Part shown: in pieces, positions 1 to 9,993 of the stretch
Layout: each line of letters opens with the position of its first letter
Position numbering within the stretch: position 1 is the stretch's first letter
Origin: Toxonevra muliebris
Lineage: Eukaryota > Arthropoda > Insecta > Diptera > Pallopteridae
Assembly: GCA_963691655.1 (NCBI GenBank)
Contig: OY829326.1
Span: forward strand, 91,567,235 to 91,631,234
Length of the DNA stretch: 64,000 bases
Reading direction: 5' to 3'
Made by a program: the position numbers and the translations under genes
The notes under the pieces: generated by a model
What the model saw: only the letters and a program-made list of their open reading frames with translations
Databases searched by the model: none
What the model was told of the DNA's origin: nothing

Positions 1-283
1 AAAACATTGTAAAATGCTTCTAATAAGCCATTACGTATAAAATTTGGGTCACTTCTCTCGTAATTTTCAATTACAAAATACAATTCCCTGTAATGGAATT
101 GAAAATTTTTCCAATTCCATTACCTAGGAATTTAAAAATTTTAATTACCGATTACAATTCCCTGTAATGGAATTGAAACTTTTATCAATTCCATTACCAA
201 GGAATTGAAAACATTTAAATACCAATTACAATTCCTTAAAATTGGAATTGGGAATGTAATGTAATTGAATTTACCCAGCTCCG
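1..283. mobile_element. Partial hAT-type miniature element, cut by the window edge
   Basis: The sequence is built from alternating AATTCC/GGAATT blocks and matches the right-hand part of the complete copy at 21038-21602, including the block ending in TTACCCAGCTC near 281. Only the right end is present and no target duplication can be checked. It is non-coding and would need a transposase supplied in trans. Family assignment rests on the complete copy, which has an 8-bp target duplication. Confidence 0.7.
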
Positions 284-919
284 TCTACAGCTTTTTAGCT
301 ATGTTTTATTAAGCTTGAATAAAGAACAAACAAATCAGTATAGGAGCAAGAAATTGGGTATAATGATTGTGGAAGACCTAAGTAACCGTAATTTCAAAAC
401 AAATGATTTCTATCAAGCCACATTAAAATTCGGACGTCAAAGGATTAATTACTTGTTACAATTATCACATTAATCCATAGGTAATAACACAATTGAACTA
501 ATTAAAGTTTTCTGCATGCAAGTTGCTACAGAGAAACCTTGGTGAAATTTTGAAAGAGGATATTACGCTGTACAGCGTTGCCATTATGTGCTAGACAAAG
601 TACGACATGGATTTTCTATCTGCATTCCGAGGACAGAAAAGTCGAAATCAATGCGTAAGTATATCAACTTATAGAACTGGAGGTTTGCTTTCTGAGGCAA
701 AGAGTTTTCTTATGAAAATATAAGAATTTTATTGGCAATTTAAATTTGAGAATATCCTTCTACTACTACTATTATCGTAAAACAGCCCATGAAGGACCTA
801 GACCTAGCTTTTCGTGTCCATATATGTTGTGTGAGTTATATTTATACACGGGTTTGCCATTGCCAGCCAAGAGGTGGTACCGTGTAGAAAAATTTGTATT
901 TTCTATTTCTGATTTTTGA
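284..919. other. Non-coding interval without recognisable features
   Basis: AT-rich sequence with stops in all frames. I see no domain, terminal repeat or RNA-like fold that I can support. Short open stretches here lack plausible codon use. Confidence 0.5.
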
Positions 920-988
920 ACGTGCCTAGTTTTGAATCCAGAGACCTCTTTGTAGCAGTTCAACACACTAACCACTAGGGTACGATGC
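920..988 (-). repeat. tRNA-like sequence, probably a SINE head
   Basis: Read on the minus strand, this holds an A-box-like TAGTGGTTAGTG followed about 30 bases later by a degenerate B box, GGATTCAAAAC, the spacing of a pol III internal promoter. The stems do not pair well enough for a functional tRNA, so a tRNA-derived SINE or decayed tRNA pseudogene is more likely. The body and tail of the SINE are not delimited. Confidence 0.4.
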
Positions 989-1316
989 TTTTCAACTTGG
1001 GCGCTTTGGAACGTACTCAACTCGGAATTCTTGGTCCATCAATGATGAATTTGAGATAAGTATGAGAAACTATTCTCGGAACGATTACGCACCATTTCCA
1101 AAGAATAACAGGTCGATAACTTAATGTAGTTCAGTTGTTACTTCCCATAAAAATAAAAAAATATATTAATAAAAGTATCACTAGTCATTCGAATTTCTAA
1201 TTATTTCGTAAGTATTTATTTCAGACTTGTTACACTTTGGAACTGAGGTATCGATATAATATTTATTTATTTATAATACATATTTTAAATGTAAATTTAG
1301 CTTAAAATACCTTACG

Positions 1317-1612
1317 CTAACTAAAAATGCAGCCATCAGGAGTAAAATATAAGTGGATTGGTATACCAGTGAAAAATTTGAAGTCTAAGTTAAAAGAAAA
1401 AGAAACAATACATATACAGTTTTTTATGAAAAATTTAGTAACAACTTACCTTTTTCAACAGGTCTCCTCGCCAAGGTTTCGTACACAACTTTACTTTGCT
1501 TGTCCTTTATGTCAATTCTATAAGGTTTACAAAGTTGTTCTAGCAGCTCTTCCCACTTGTCGATAAGGTTATATTTTTGTGTTGGAAATATTAGATCGAA
1601 GTTATGGTCGAT
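1317..1612 (-). pseudogene. Two-exon remnant of an unrecognised protein-coding gene
   Basis: On the minus strand a 163-bp exon runs from 1612 to 1450, preceded by a good acceptor (TTTCGGTTTCAG) and followed by a consensus donor (GTAAGT). It is open in one frame for 54 codons and includes the stretch FDLIFPTQKYNLIDKWEELL. A 65-bp intron (1449-1385, acceptor AACTTAG) leads in matching phase to a last exon from 1384 to a TAG at 1319-1317, encoding a tail that contains FKFFTGIPIHLYF. Signals, phase and open frame agree, which is unlikely by chance. No upstream exon or start was found within the next several hundred bases, so this is a fragment, possibly of a transposon-borne gene. I do not recognise the family. 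Confidence 0.38.
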
Positions 1613-2161
1613 CTGAAACCGAAAATATCAAAAATTTTAAAGTAAAGGTTATTATCCCTTGGATTAGTGGGGACCTTTTTAGTTTTTAATTGAAAATTGC
1701 TTATATTTCCGCCAATGTAAGGTACCCTGGACCGACAATGTATTCCAAGAATATGTTATTATGCTTCGTTTAAACTCATTTACAAAACGATTCGTCGATT
1801 GGTTCAGATTTTATGGCGGTTTTTATGTGTTAAGGGCGCGGATTAGCTCTGCTACTTTAGGTCAAATAAGCGATTTTTCAAGGTCAAAGTCTGCAATAGA
1901 GGTCATAAATATAAATTTGCTTAACTCATAAACCACAAGGAATTTCTTATTGATGTTTTCGACAAAATTGGGTTTCTAAAATAGGTCTACAATATCGCAG
2001 AGTACTCTAGCAGCAAAAAGTTATCACAGGGTATGGAATTTGAGACTAAATCCAAATTTGCTTAAGTGTACTTAGCTACAATTTTGCTGAACATACGTAA
2101 CCCCTAAAAATCAACTGAGACCTGTCAATTATGCCCAAAAAGTATAAAATGAACCCTTCGA
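1613..2161. other. Non-coding interval
   Basis: No terminal repeats, domains or RNA folds that I can support. If the exons at 1317-1612 belong to a larger minus-strand gene, earlier exons would be expected here, but none is evident. Confidence 0.4.
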
Positions 2162-2378
2162 AGGGCACGCCGCGGCAAATTAGCCGCAAATTATTTATTT
2201 TGTGTTTTTGAAATACAAATCATAGTAGCCAACCGCTGCCACTCAAGTTACTTTGTAAGTTATGAGAAGCAGAATGGCTTACCGCTAGCCGTTGATTTCT
2301 GCGTTACATCGTTTATCTGCTATTTGTGTTTGAAAACTGGTATCTCGCTTTTGCCGCGAATTTGCCGGGGCGCGCCCT
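2162..2378. mobile_element. Short GC-rich terminal-inverted-repeat element
   Basis: The left end AGGGCACGCCGCGGCAAATT and the reverse complement of the right end (AGGGCGCGCCCCGGCAAATT) form imperfect inverted repeats of about 30 bases, followed by CGCAAA-like sequence on both sides. The 217-bp element is non-coding and stands out by its GC-rich tips in AT-rich surroundings. No clean target duplication was found, so the superfamily is undetermined. Confidence 0.5.
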
Positions 2379-3121
2379 CTCGTGTAACAAAAATATTCAA
2401 GGGTGACAAATAAACATTTCAAAATAAATGCTTAAAATATAGTTCAATATCACTAGAAATCAATCAATTGTTTTATTTTAATGATTTTTTTGCTATAAAT
2501 AAGAAAAATTGCAGTCGATACTATGAAATTTAGGCCGTGGAAACTCTGAGCACGAGTTGTCAAAAAACGTAATCGTGTTTTTTTAGCTTTTTAGCTCTTT
2601 TTGTGATCAGAGCGAGCTCAGAGCATGCTGTACGTGCTCAGAAGAAATTGACTGAGCAGCAGTGCTGTCGAAGGTACTCCGACCGGAGTATTCGTACTCC
2701 ACTCAAATCTGAATCCTCCGGTCCTCCCCAATTGAAAAAATCCTCCTTTTTCATATTCTTGAATTTTTGGGTTGTATACAAAATAAAAGTAAATCGAACT
2801 AAATGTATTCTGTTGGGTTATTTCCGTTTCATTCCTGTCTATAAAATATTTGTTACTATGACTAGCTTTGTTTTATTTGTCGCTAGGATAATGCCAAAAT
2901 TCAAAATTTTTGACAGTTGAAATCAATACCATATTTAATAAATATCAATAAGTCAGTAATGAATTTATATATTTATTAGATTTGGAGCAGCGGATTATAC
3001 GAAGTGTTCTTGGTACAACTAACAAAAAAAATAAAAAAATTGTGCAAATACAAGCTCATTTTCAAATAAATTAATAAATTACGTTGGATGTTTTCAGGTT
3101 TCTGGTAAAACTAACAATAGA
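2379..3121. other. Non-coding interval before a hAT relic
   Basis: AT-rich, with a short stretch rich in GAGC/CTCCG words at about 2600-2720 that might be sub-terminal sequence of a DNA transposon. The 105-codon open stretch at 2603-2920 shows no domain and I do not regard it as a gene. Confidence 0.35.
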
Positions 3122-3321
3122 AATGCTGATGAATTTTGGTGTGAAATTTTTGGTTTAAAGAATGCTTCAAAAGAAAAAATTTGGAAAAATTTATTGGGCC
3201 AATTTTAAATTTTCCACATAGCAGTGCAGTGGCAGAACGAATTTTTTCTCAATTGAATCTAACAAAAGACAAAAAACGAAAATGCTTGCTGACTGCAACT
3301 GTTAATATGTTAATACAGTAA
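3122..3321 (+). pseudogene. hAT transposase C-terminal relic
   Basis: Two short frames joined by a one-base frameshift near 3196 read through the hAT dimerisation region. The second frame contains FPHSSAVAERIFSQLNLTKD and ends at a TAA at 3319-3321. The pattern of small residues, an AERIFS-type helix and a following basic stretch is typical of the C-terminal dimerisation domain of hAT transposases. The rest of the transposase and the element ends are missing, so it is dead. The flanking BEL element lies 626 bp downstream. Confidence 0.75.
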
Positions 3322-3942
3322 TGGTTGATAAGGAAATGCTACAAATGTGCTACAATGTGCCTCCAACTGGGTCCTTTCCATAACATGCAGATTTTAATAC
3401 TATTTTAATTAATTTGAGATGCTATGCTTTCTTGAACGGGGCAGAAATTTTAAATCCTATAACTTTTGGGAAACCTAATACAATAATGGAGCAAAATTTG
3501 GAAAAAAAAGTTGGCTCATTAGGCATGATTTGGAAATAAAAAAACAAACCAGCATACAAATTTTGTATTAATATTAACCCATTAACGACGAGCGAGAACC
3601 AAAGTAGATAGATCAAAAAAGTAACTTGAGAAAAAAATTGTTTTTGAACCTGCCTCAGGAACCGCTCAGGGTGCTATATGGGACCGCTAAGCATTACTGG
3701 GTATAATCACCAAAAAAAAACAAAAAAATTTTAAAAAATTAAGTTATTTGAATTGCGTTATTTATCATAACGTCAAAAATAATCAGCCATCAGATTGTTT
3801 TTGTTTGAAAAAATAGCATTTAACTGGTGTCAGATTCTACTCGCAAAAATGCTCTGGAATAGCTAAAATTAATTTATTTAAATAAATATGTAATAATATT
3901 AATAAAATCAAAAAAACTGATTCCTTTGAAATTAAGTAAAAT
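3322..3942. other. Non-coding interval up to the BEL insertion
   Basis: No supported feature. It includes a short segment at about 3650-3710 with TGCCTCAGGAACCGCTC-like sequence of unknown nature. It ends at the AAGTC target site of the BEL element. Confidence 0.4.
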
Positions 3943-3947
3943 AAGTC

Positions 3948-4237
3948 TGTTCCAAGCAGCACTAAATATTTATGTAAATTGCCTTAAATTTACTGATCTA
4001 AAATATCCCAAAAACTATAACTGTAACTGAACTAACATACTCATTTAACTGCACTCATTAAACTTAACGAAACCTCGCTCATTCTACTTAGCATAAGTCA
4101 TAAAATAAAATGATGGTTAACTTCACTTCCATCACGATCACGATTAAATAAAGTTAAATAATAATTGAAAGCGCAACTTAGTTTTTTTGCTGCTAATTTA
4201 ATTAATAGGTGGTGCAAACCAGCACCTCCTCGAAACA
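3948..4237 (+). repeat. 5' LTR of the BEL element
   Basis: 290 bp, TGTT...AACA, carrying AATAAA-type words and the promoter and polyadenylation functions expected of an LTR. Nearly identical to 9699-9988. Confidence 0.96.
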
Positions 4238-4238
4238 T

Positions 4239-4256
4239 TGGTGACCCCGACGTGAT
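4239..4256 (+). promoter_or_regulatory. Primer-binding site, tRNA-Trp type
   Basis: TGGTGACCCCGACGTGAT starts two bases after the 5' LTR. It is complementary over 18 bases to the 3' end of insect tRNA-Trp including CCA, as I recall that tRNA. It would prime minus-strand DNA synthesis. Confidence 0.8.
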
Positions 4257-4414
4257 CGGGCTAGAAGTCTAGTTGAATTATTATCAATTCGGATAATAAA
4301 AAATTTCGCATTATATTTGTGCTTTAAATTATTCGAGGGGTACAAATATTAAATTCTATTGGCTCGCTGCAATAACTGCTATTTTCATACATATACTATT
4401 TCGCAAACAACAAA

Positions 4415-6769
4415 ATGCAGGAGAATAATCCCGCTGCATCGAATCCCGTTGCGAATAACGGAGCTGAGTCCATTTTGTTCAACAAAAAGAAAAGTGTTTC
4501 GATCACAAGGCAACTAGTGGGACTTAATAATTTTTTAACTGCAGTTCAGCTAACTAAATTCGATGAAGCTGAACTTTCTGTGCGAATGGAATTCGTAGAG
4601 CTCATGCACAATAATTTCGATTGTGTTCAATCAACGCTAGAAAAAGCTGACCCGAGCGAATTAAATAGTACATCTCGAGCAGATTTCTTCGCGGTGTATT
4701 TCGATGTTAAGGCAAAACTTGCTCGTGAACTTAATTCACAACGCAAGGCAAATCCACAACATTCATCGACTGTTCGACATTTTGCATTGGAAGAAACATC
4801 ACCTACATTTTTGTCAACTCAGCGAAAATCTCGTCTTCCACATCTGAAAATACCAAGTTTTAATGGAGCGTACACAGATTGGCCAAACTTCTTCGCCATG
4901 TTCAACAGTGTCATCGATAATGACACTGAGCTGAGTAAGGTTGAAAAGTTGCAGCATCTACGTGCTAATTTGCACGGAGCCGCGCTCGATACCATTTGCT
5001 CACTTGAGCCAAATGAGGAAAATTACGATAAGGCTGTAGCCTTACTAAAAAATCGTTTTGATAATAAACTGTTAATTTTTCAGGCACACATAAAGGCGAT
5101 TTTTGGGCTAAAAGATGTTGAGAAGGGTTCTGCAAGTGGTTTACGCGAATTAAGTGATAAGTTCAATTCACATCTTCGTGCTCTACATACATTGGCGTCG
5201 TCTGAGCAAATCTCTGACGGATTGCTCATACACCTCATCGTTTGCAAGATTGACCAGAAGACACAAGAGAAATGGGAAGAAGATTTGCCGATTCATAGTC
5301 TACCAACGTGGGCCTCCATGTCGTCGTTTCTGGAAAAAAGATGTCGCATGATGGAGAATTTAGAAGGCACTATGGTAACACCTAACCCTCAGGTAGGGAA
5401 AAATACAAATTATACAAAAAACAATAGAAATGTTCTTGTAGCGTCCGGTGGCTACATGCTATGCGTATTTTGCGATTCAAAGGAGCATTATATTAGCAGT
5501 TGCTCACATTTTATGAATTTATCTCCAAATCTACGGTACAAAGAAGTAAAAAGGTTGCATCTTTGTTTGAACTGTCTACGCAAAGGCCATAACATGCAGC
5601 GTTGCAAGTCTGGTCATTGCCGTCATTGCCCAGCCAAACACCATTCGCTGCTACATATGAATACTGCTCCTCTCACTGCTCTGTCTACATCTTCTTCGAA
5701 TGCATTAGAAGCTGTTAAAGATTCAGCAAAAACTTTCACAAACGCCTCACATTCATCACTTGTTTCATCGTCGACAACAGACCCTCCATCTAAAGTCCCG
5801 AGTTCTGCCATTGACAATTATGTGTTACTAGCTACAGCCATTATTTTCGTCAAAAATCGCACAGGCACATTTATTCCATGCCGCGCCATTCTTGATTCGG
5901 CCTCTCAACTTAATTTTATAACAACTCGATTGGCAAATCAGTTGCAACTCAAATCAAAAAATTCTCACATATGTATTTCTGGCATTGGGGAATCTAACTT
6001 TGTAGCTGATAAAGCAGTCGACCTTCTCGCCAAGTCCCAGGATGGGGACTACTCTACTTCGTTCGCAGCTGTTGTCACACCCAGCATAACAGACTATCAA
6101 CCCAACTTTAACTTGAACACTTCAGATTGGAATATTCCACAAAACCTCAAATTAGCTGACCCTCTGTTCTTCAAGTCTCAACGCATTGATCTTTTGATTG
6201 GCGCTGGCTTATTTTTCGATTTGATGTGCGTTGGTCAAATTCGCATTGCTAACAGCCTGCCAACCTTGCAAAAGACTCGCCTTGGTTGGGTTATTTCTGG
6301 AGGAGTGCCATACTCAAGCAAACGATCATCAACTCTAGCTGCTTTCAGCAAAAATTTAGCTGAGCCAACAGATGATATTTCATTGAATGATCTCGTGAAG
6401 CGGTTTTGGGAAATAGAGAATTCTTTCGATACCAATTCGACTTTATCTGAGGATGACATTTGGTGTGAGCAGCACTTTCTAAAAAATTACACTCGCCTCT
6501 CTTCAGGAGATTATTCTGTTCGTTTGCCTGCAAGAACAACTCTTGATGCACTTGGCAACTCATATAATCGAGCTCTTAGTAGATTCAAAGGTTTAGAAAG
6601 GAAGCTTCAAAACAATTGCGATTTGAAAACTCAATACGCCTCCTTTATGAATGAGTTTGTGTCGTTAGGCCACATGTCGCTAGCGGAACCAAAAACAAAT
6701 ACACCAATATATTTCCTCCCTCATCACTGTGTGCAAAAGCTCAACAACAAAACTTCGTGTCGTATTTGA
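4415..6769 (+). CDS. gag-pro: BEL Gag and aspartic protease
   Basis: A 784-codon frame from the first good ATG after the primer-binding site. Residues about 140-300 form the DUF1759-type Gag region (around FNGAYTDWPNFFAMF). Three cysteine-histidine knuckles follow at about 349-362, 385-397 and 401-413 (CVFC..., CLNCLRKGHNMQRC, CRHCPAKHH), which would bind RNA in the particle. A DUF1758-type retroviral aspartic protease follows, with its active-site triplet read as D-S-A near residue 493. The last about 20 residues enter the start of the reverse transcriptase (YFLPHHCV) and then run out of frame because of a frameshift near 6730-6745. The real junction to pol is therefore in-frame in related elements but broken here. 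Confidence 0.93.
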   Translation: MQENNPAASNPVANNGAESILFNKKKSVSITRQLVGLNNFLTAVQLTKFDEAELSVRMEFVELMHNNFDCVQSTLEKADPSELNSTSRADFFAVYFDVKAKLARELNSQRKANPQHSSTVRHFALEETSPTFLSTQRKSRLPHLKIPSFNGAYTDWPNFFAMFNSVIDNDTELSKVEKLQHLRANLHGAALDTICSLEPNEENYDKAVALLKNRFDNKLLIFQAHIKAIFGLKDVEKGSASGLRELSDKFNSHLRALHTLASSEQISDGLLIHLIVCKIDQKTQEKWEEDLPIHSLPTWASMSSFLEKRCRMMENLEGTMVTPNPQVGKNTNYTKNNRNVLVASGGYMLCVFCDSKEHYISSCSHFMNLSPNLRYKEVKRLHLCLNCLRKGHNMQRCKSGHCRHCPAKHHSLLHMNTAPLTALSTSSSNALEAVKDSAKTFTNASHSSLVSSSTTDPPSKVPSSAIDNYVLLATAIIFVKNRTGTFIPCRAILDSASQLNFITTRLANQLQLKSKNSHICISGIGESNFVADKAVDLLAKSQDGDYSTSFAAVVTPSITDYQPNFNLNTSDWNIPQNLKLADPLFFKSQRIDLLIGAGLFFDLMCVGQIRIANSLPTLQKTRLGWVISGGVPYSSKRSSTLAAFSKNLAEPTDDISLNDLVKRFWEIENSFDTNSTLSEDDIWCEQHFLKNYTRLSSGDYSVRLPARTTLDALGNSYNRALSRFKGLERKLQNNCDLKTQYASFMNEFVSLGHMSLAEPKTNTPIYFLPHHCVQKLNNKTSCRI

Positions 6770-9716
6770 TGGTTCGGCAAAAACCACTTCGGGTTATTCT
6801 TTAAACGACCTGCTCTTGGCAGGGCCAACCATACAACCAAAGCTATTCAGCACGCTCATACGGTTTCGATTTTTTAAGTACGCTTTGTGCGGAGACATTT
6901 GCAAAATGTATCGCTGCATTCGTGTCTCGCATCCAGATGAATATCTTCAATGCATTTTATGGCGTGATCATCCCCAAGATGAAATCAAAATTTATAAATT
7001 GGACACCGTAACATACGGTACTAAGCCCGCTGCCTTCTTAGCAATTCGTGCTATGCACCAGCTCTCATATGATGAAGAAAAGCTGTTTCCTTTAGGCGCT
7101 GAAATCGTTCGCAGAGATTTTTATGTGGACGATCTTATCTCTGGTGGTGACACCATAGAACAAACTGTTGAAGTCAGACAACAGGTGCAAGATCTACTCC
7201 TACGGGGTGGTTTTAAAATTCGCAAATGGTGCTTTAACGAGCCAAAGGCTCTTGAGGGAATTTCTGATTTAGATCGTGAGAAGTGCCTCAAATTCCATGA
7301 CGGCACTGACGTTATAAAAACGCTTGGTCTCGTGTGGGGTGCTATCACCGACCAATTCTTATTCGCTTTCACGCCTATCGTAAGTAAAGGGCGGATAACA
7401 AAACGTTCTGTTTTATCTACAATTGCTAGGTTTTACGACCCGCTCGGTTTGATCTCACCTGTCATCACCAAAACGAAAATATTTCTTCAAACTCTTTGGA
7501 AGGAAAAACTACAGTGGGATGAGAGTCTCCTCCAATCGCTGCAGTCTACTTGGATTGATTTATGCAATCAGTTTGCTGTTGTCAGCAGCTTCAAATTTCC
7601 TCGATTCGTTCTGATGCCTTTATCTACTTGGGAGTTACATGCATTTTGCGATGCAAGTCTAACAGCCTTTGGTGCTTGCATATACGTTAGATCTGAATGT
7701 GAAGGACTTAGAAGATCTTCTCTGCTTTGCGCAAAGTCAAGAGTCGCACCTTTAAAAACGTTAACTATTCCTAAATTGGAGCTGTCTGCAGCCCTTCTAC
7801 TTGCTGAATTGGTAGCAACGATAATACAGGACGGAAAGCATTCATACAAAGTACACTGCTGGTCAGATTCGATGGTGACGCTGTCATGGCTTCGCGAGCA
7901 ACCATCAAATTTTAGCGTGTTCGTTTCAAACAGAGTAAGTCAAATACAAACGCTCACCAGTGGCATGAGTTGGCATCATGTACCAACTTCAATGAATCCG
8001 GCAGACATTATTTCGAGAGGATGCACCCCAAATGAATTACTGCACTCTCAACTTTGGAATCAAGGACCATCGTTTTTATTAGAAGATCGTTCATTTTGGC
8101 CAAAAAATATGGATTTTTTAACCAATCTACCAGAACGACGTCGTAAAGTTCTATTCATTTCATCGCAAAAAGACATTTCGCTCGACTGCAAATTTCATAA
8201 TTCTTTCGGCAAGCTGCAACGCATTTTCGCTTACATTTATAGTTTCTGTTCTCTTAAAGCTAGAAGCACTTCGCAAATGAATAATCTCCTGACGCCACAA
8301 AATATCAAAATGGGTACGCATTTACTAATTCGCAACATTCAACAAGTTCATTTTGCAGCTGAGTTCAAGATATTAAGATCTGATAAGCAACTAACTCCAG
8401 CAAGCAAACTTCACTCGTTAGACCCGTTTATCGATTCCTTTGGATTACTTCGGGTTGGAGGACGACTACAAAATTCGTTTCTGGACTTTGACGCAAAGCA
8501 TCCGCTTTTGCTGCCAAAACATCATCCAGTCACTAACTCAATCATCGATTATTTTCACTCTAAATATCTGCACGCTGGACCGCAGAGCCTGCTTGCATCT
8601 ATTCGGCAACATTACTGGCCAATTGGTGGTCGCAAAACTGTTGCCAGCGTGATAAGTAAATGCGTTAGATGTTTTCGCCTAAAACCGAAAATCCTCGAGC
8701 ATATAATGGGCACCCTGCCTTCTGAGAGAGTCCAAGCTAACCGAGTTTTTCTTACAACTGGCATCGACTTCTGTGGACCGTTTTATTACAAATCGGAGGT
8801 TCGCAGCCGGCCGCCAACAAAATGTTACATTTGTATCTTCGTGTGTTTTTCAACGAAGGCATCACATTTGGAACTGGTCCAAGATCTATCTACTGCATCG
8901 TTTTTGGCCGCACTAAAACGTTTTATTTGTACAAGAGGCAGACCACAGACCATCTGGTCGGATAATGCCACAAATTTCGTTGGCGCCAAAAATGAGTTGG
9001 CTGATTTGAAGCGTTTATTTTTGGATGAGTCGCACAACCTTTCGGTATCTCAGCAATGTCTTGCTGATGGCATTGATTGGAAATTTATCCCGCCTCGATC
9101 ACCACATTTTGGTGGATTATGGGAGGCGGCGGTGAAATCCATGAAAGTGCATTTCTTTCGCACTGTTGGTCTTTCTATCCTGACATTCGAAGAGCTTCGC
9201 ACTCTTGTATGTGAAATTGCTGCAATAATTAATTCTCGCCCGCTTTGTCCACTTTCAGAGAATCCTAATGATCTTGATGTGCTTACTCCCGCTCATTTTT
9301 TGATAGGCGCACCATTTACATCTATCGTGGAGCCAGATGTTACACATCTCACCATCAGCCGTTTAAACCGATGGCAGCGCATCTGTTATATGCAACAAGC
9401 ATTCTGGAAAAAGTGGAGTGCGTGCTACTTATCTTTGCTGCAAGAGCGAGTAAAGTGGCGCTCGTCAACTGCAAACATTCGTGAGGGCGCTCTAGTGATT
9501 TTGAAGGACGATAATCTCCCGCCCCTAAAATGGCAGCTCGGTCGTGTGGACAGCACAGTAGTTGGACCCGATGGTGTTTCTCGTGTCGCTATTGTTCGCA
9601 CTGCAAATGGGCTTACAAAACGAGCTGTGGGTAAGATTGCCGTACTCCCCATAGATGCTGATGCAGTTGAAAGCCTAAACCTTCCAACGGGGGGAGGATG
9701 TTCCAAGCAGCACTAA
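6729..9716 (+). CDS. pol: BEL reverse transcriptase, RNase H and integrase
   Basis: An open frame of 995 codons in the next frame relative to gag-pro. Homologous sequence begins at about 6735 with the TTKLRVVFDGSA motif; the nominal start codon is not a real start. The reverse transcriptase has an intact YVDD box at about residues 131-135. An RNase H-like region starts near residue 301 (LHAFCDASLTAFGA). The integrase zinc-binding segment lies at about 594-655, followed by a catalytic core with D in GIDFCGPF, D in WSDNATNF and E in FGGLWEAAV, all present. The C-terminus shows the LNRWQRI...KKWS pattern of BEL integrases. The stop codon lies 18 bases inside the 3' LTR. Apart from the frameshift upstream, no lesion was seen. 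Confidence 0.94.
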   Translation: MCKSSTTKLRVVFDGSAKTTSGYSLNDLLLAGPTIQPKLFSTLIRFRFFKYALCGDICKMYRCIRVSHPDEYLQCILWRDHPQDEIKIYKLDTVTYGTKPAAFLAIRAMHQLSYDEEKLFPLGAEIVRRDFYVDDLISGGDTIEQTVEVRQQVQDLLLRGGFKIRKWCFNEPKALEGISDLDREKCLKFHDGTDVIKTLGLVWGAITDQFLFAFTPIVSKGRITKRSVLSTIARFYDPLGLISPVITKTKIFLQTLWKEKLQWDESLLQSLQSTWIDLCNQFAVVSSFKFPRFVLMPLSTWELHAFCDASLTAFGACIYVRSECEGLRRSSLLCAKSRVAPLKTLTIPKLELSAALLLAELVATIIQDGKHSYKVHCWSDSMVTLSWLREQPSNFSVFVSNRVSQIQTLTSGMSWHHVPTSMNPADIISRGCTPNELLHSQLWNQGPSFLLEDRSFWPKNMDFLTNLPERRRKVLFISSQKDISLDCKFHNSFGKLQRIFAYIYSFCSLKARSTSQMNNLLTPQNIKMGTHLLIRNIQQVHFAAEFKILRSDKQLTPASKLHSLDPFIDSFGLLRVGGRLQNSFLDFDAKHPLLLPKHHPVTNSIIDYFHSKYLHAGPQSLLASIRQHYWPIGGRKTVASVISKCVRCFRLKPKILEHIMGTLPSERVQANRVFLTTGIDFCGPFYYKSEVRSRPPTKCYICIFVCFSTKASHLELVQDLSTASFLAALKRFICTRGRPQTIWSDNATNFVGAKNELADLKRLFLDESHNLSVSQQCLADGIDWKFIPPRSPHFGGLWEAAVKSMKVHFFRTVGLSILTFEELRTLVCEIAAIINSRPLCPLSENPNDLDVLTPAHFLIGAPFTSIVEPDVTHLTISRLNRWQRICYMQQAFWKKWSACYLSLLQERVKWRSSTANIREGALVILKDDNLPPLKWQLGRVDSTVVGPDGVSRVAIVRTANGLTKRAVGKIAVLPIDADAVESLNLPTGGGCSKQH

Positions 9717-9988
9717 ATATTTATGTAAATTGCCTTAAATTTACTGATCTAAAATATTCCAAAAACTATAACTGTAACTGAACTAACATACTCATTTAAC
9801 TGCACTCATTAAACTTAACGAAACCTCGCTCATTCTACTTAGCATAAGTCATAAAATAAAATGATGGTTAACTTCACTTCCATCACGATCACGATTAAAT
9901 AAAGTTAAATAATAGTTGAAAGCGCAACTTAGTTTTTTTGCTGCTAATTTAATTAATAGGTGGTGCAAACCAGCACCTCCTCGAAACA
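9699..9988 (+). repeat. 3' LTR of the BEL element
   Basis: 290 bp, nearly identical to 3948-4237. Preceded by the polypurine tract GGGGGGAGGA at 9689-9698 and followed by the AAGTC duplication. Confidence 0.96.
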
Positions 9989-9993
9989 AAGTC

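Larger units (their letters stand above)
3948..9988 (+). mobile_element. Pao/BEL LTR retrotransposon, nearly complete
   Basis: Two 290-bp LTRs (3948-4237 and 9699-9988) both begin TGTTCCAAGCAG and end CTCGAAACA. They bound gag-protease and reverse transcriptase-RNase H-integrase frames in BEL order. The element is flanked by a perfect 5-bp duplication, AAGTC (3943-3947 and 9989-9993). By eye the LTRs differ at about two positions, indicating a recent insertion. A primer-binding site follows the 5' LTR and a purine tract (GGGGGGAGGA) precedes the 3' LTR. The only obvious lesion is a one-base frameshift at about 6730-6745, which splits what is normally one polyprotein. No envelope-like frame follows pol. 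Confidence 0.96.
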
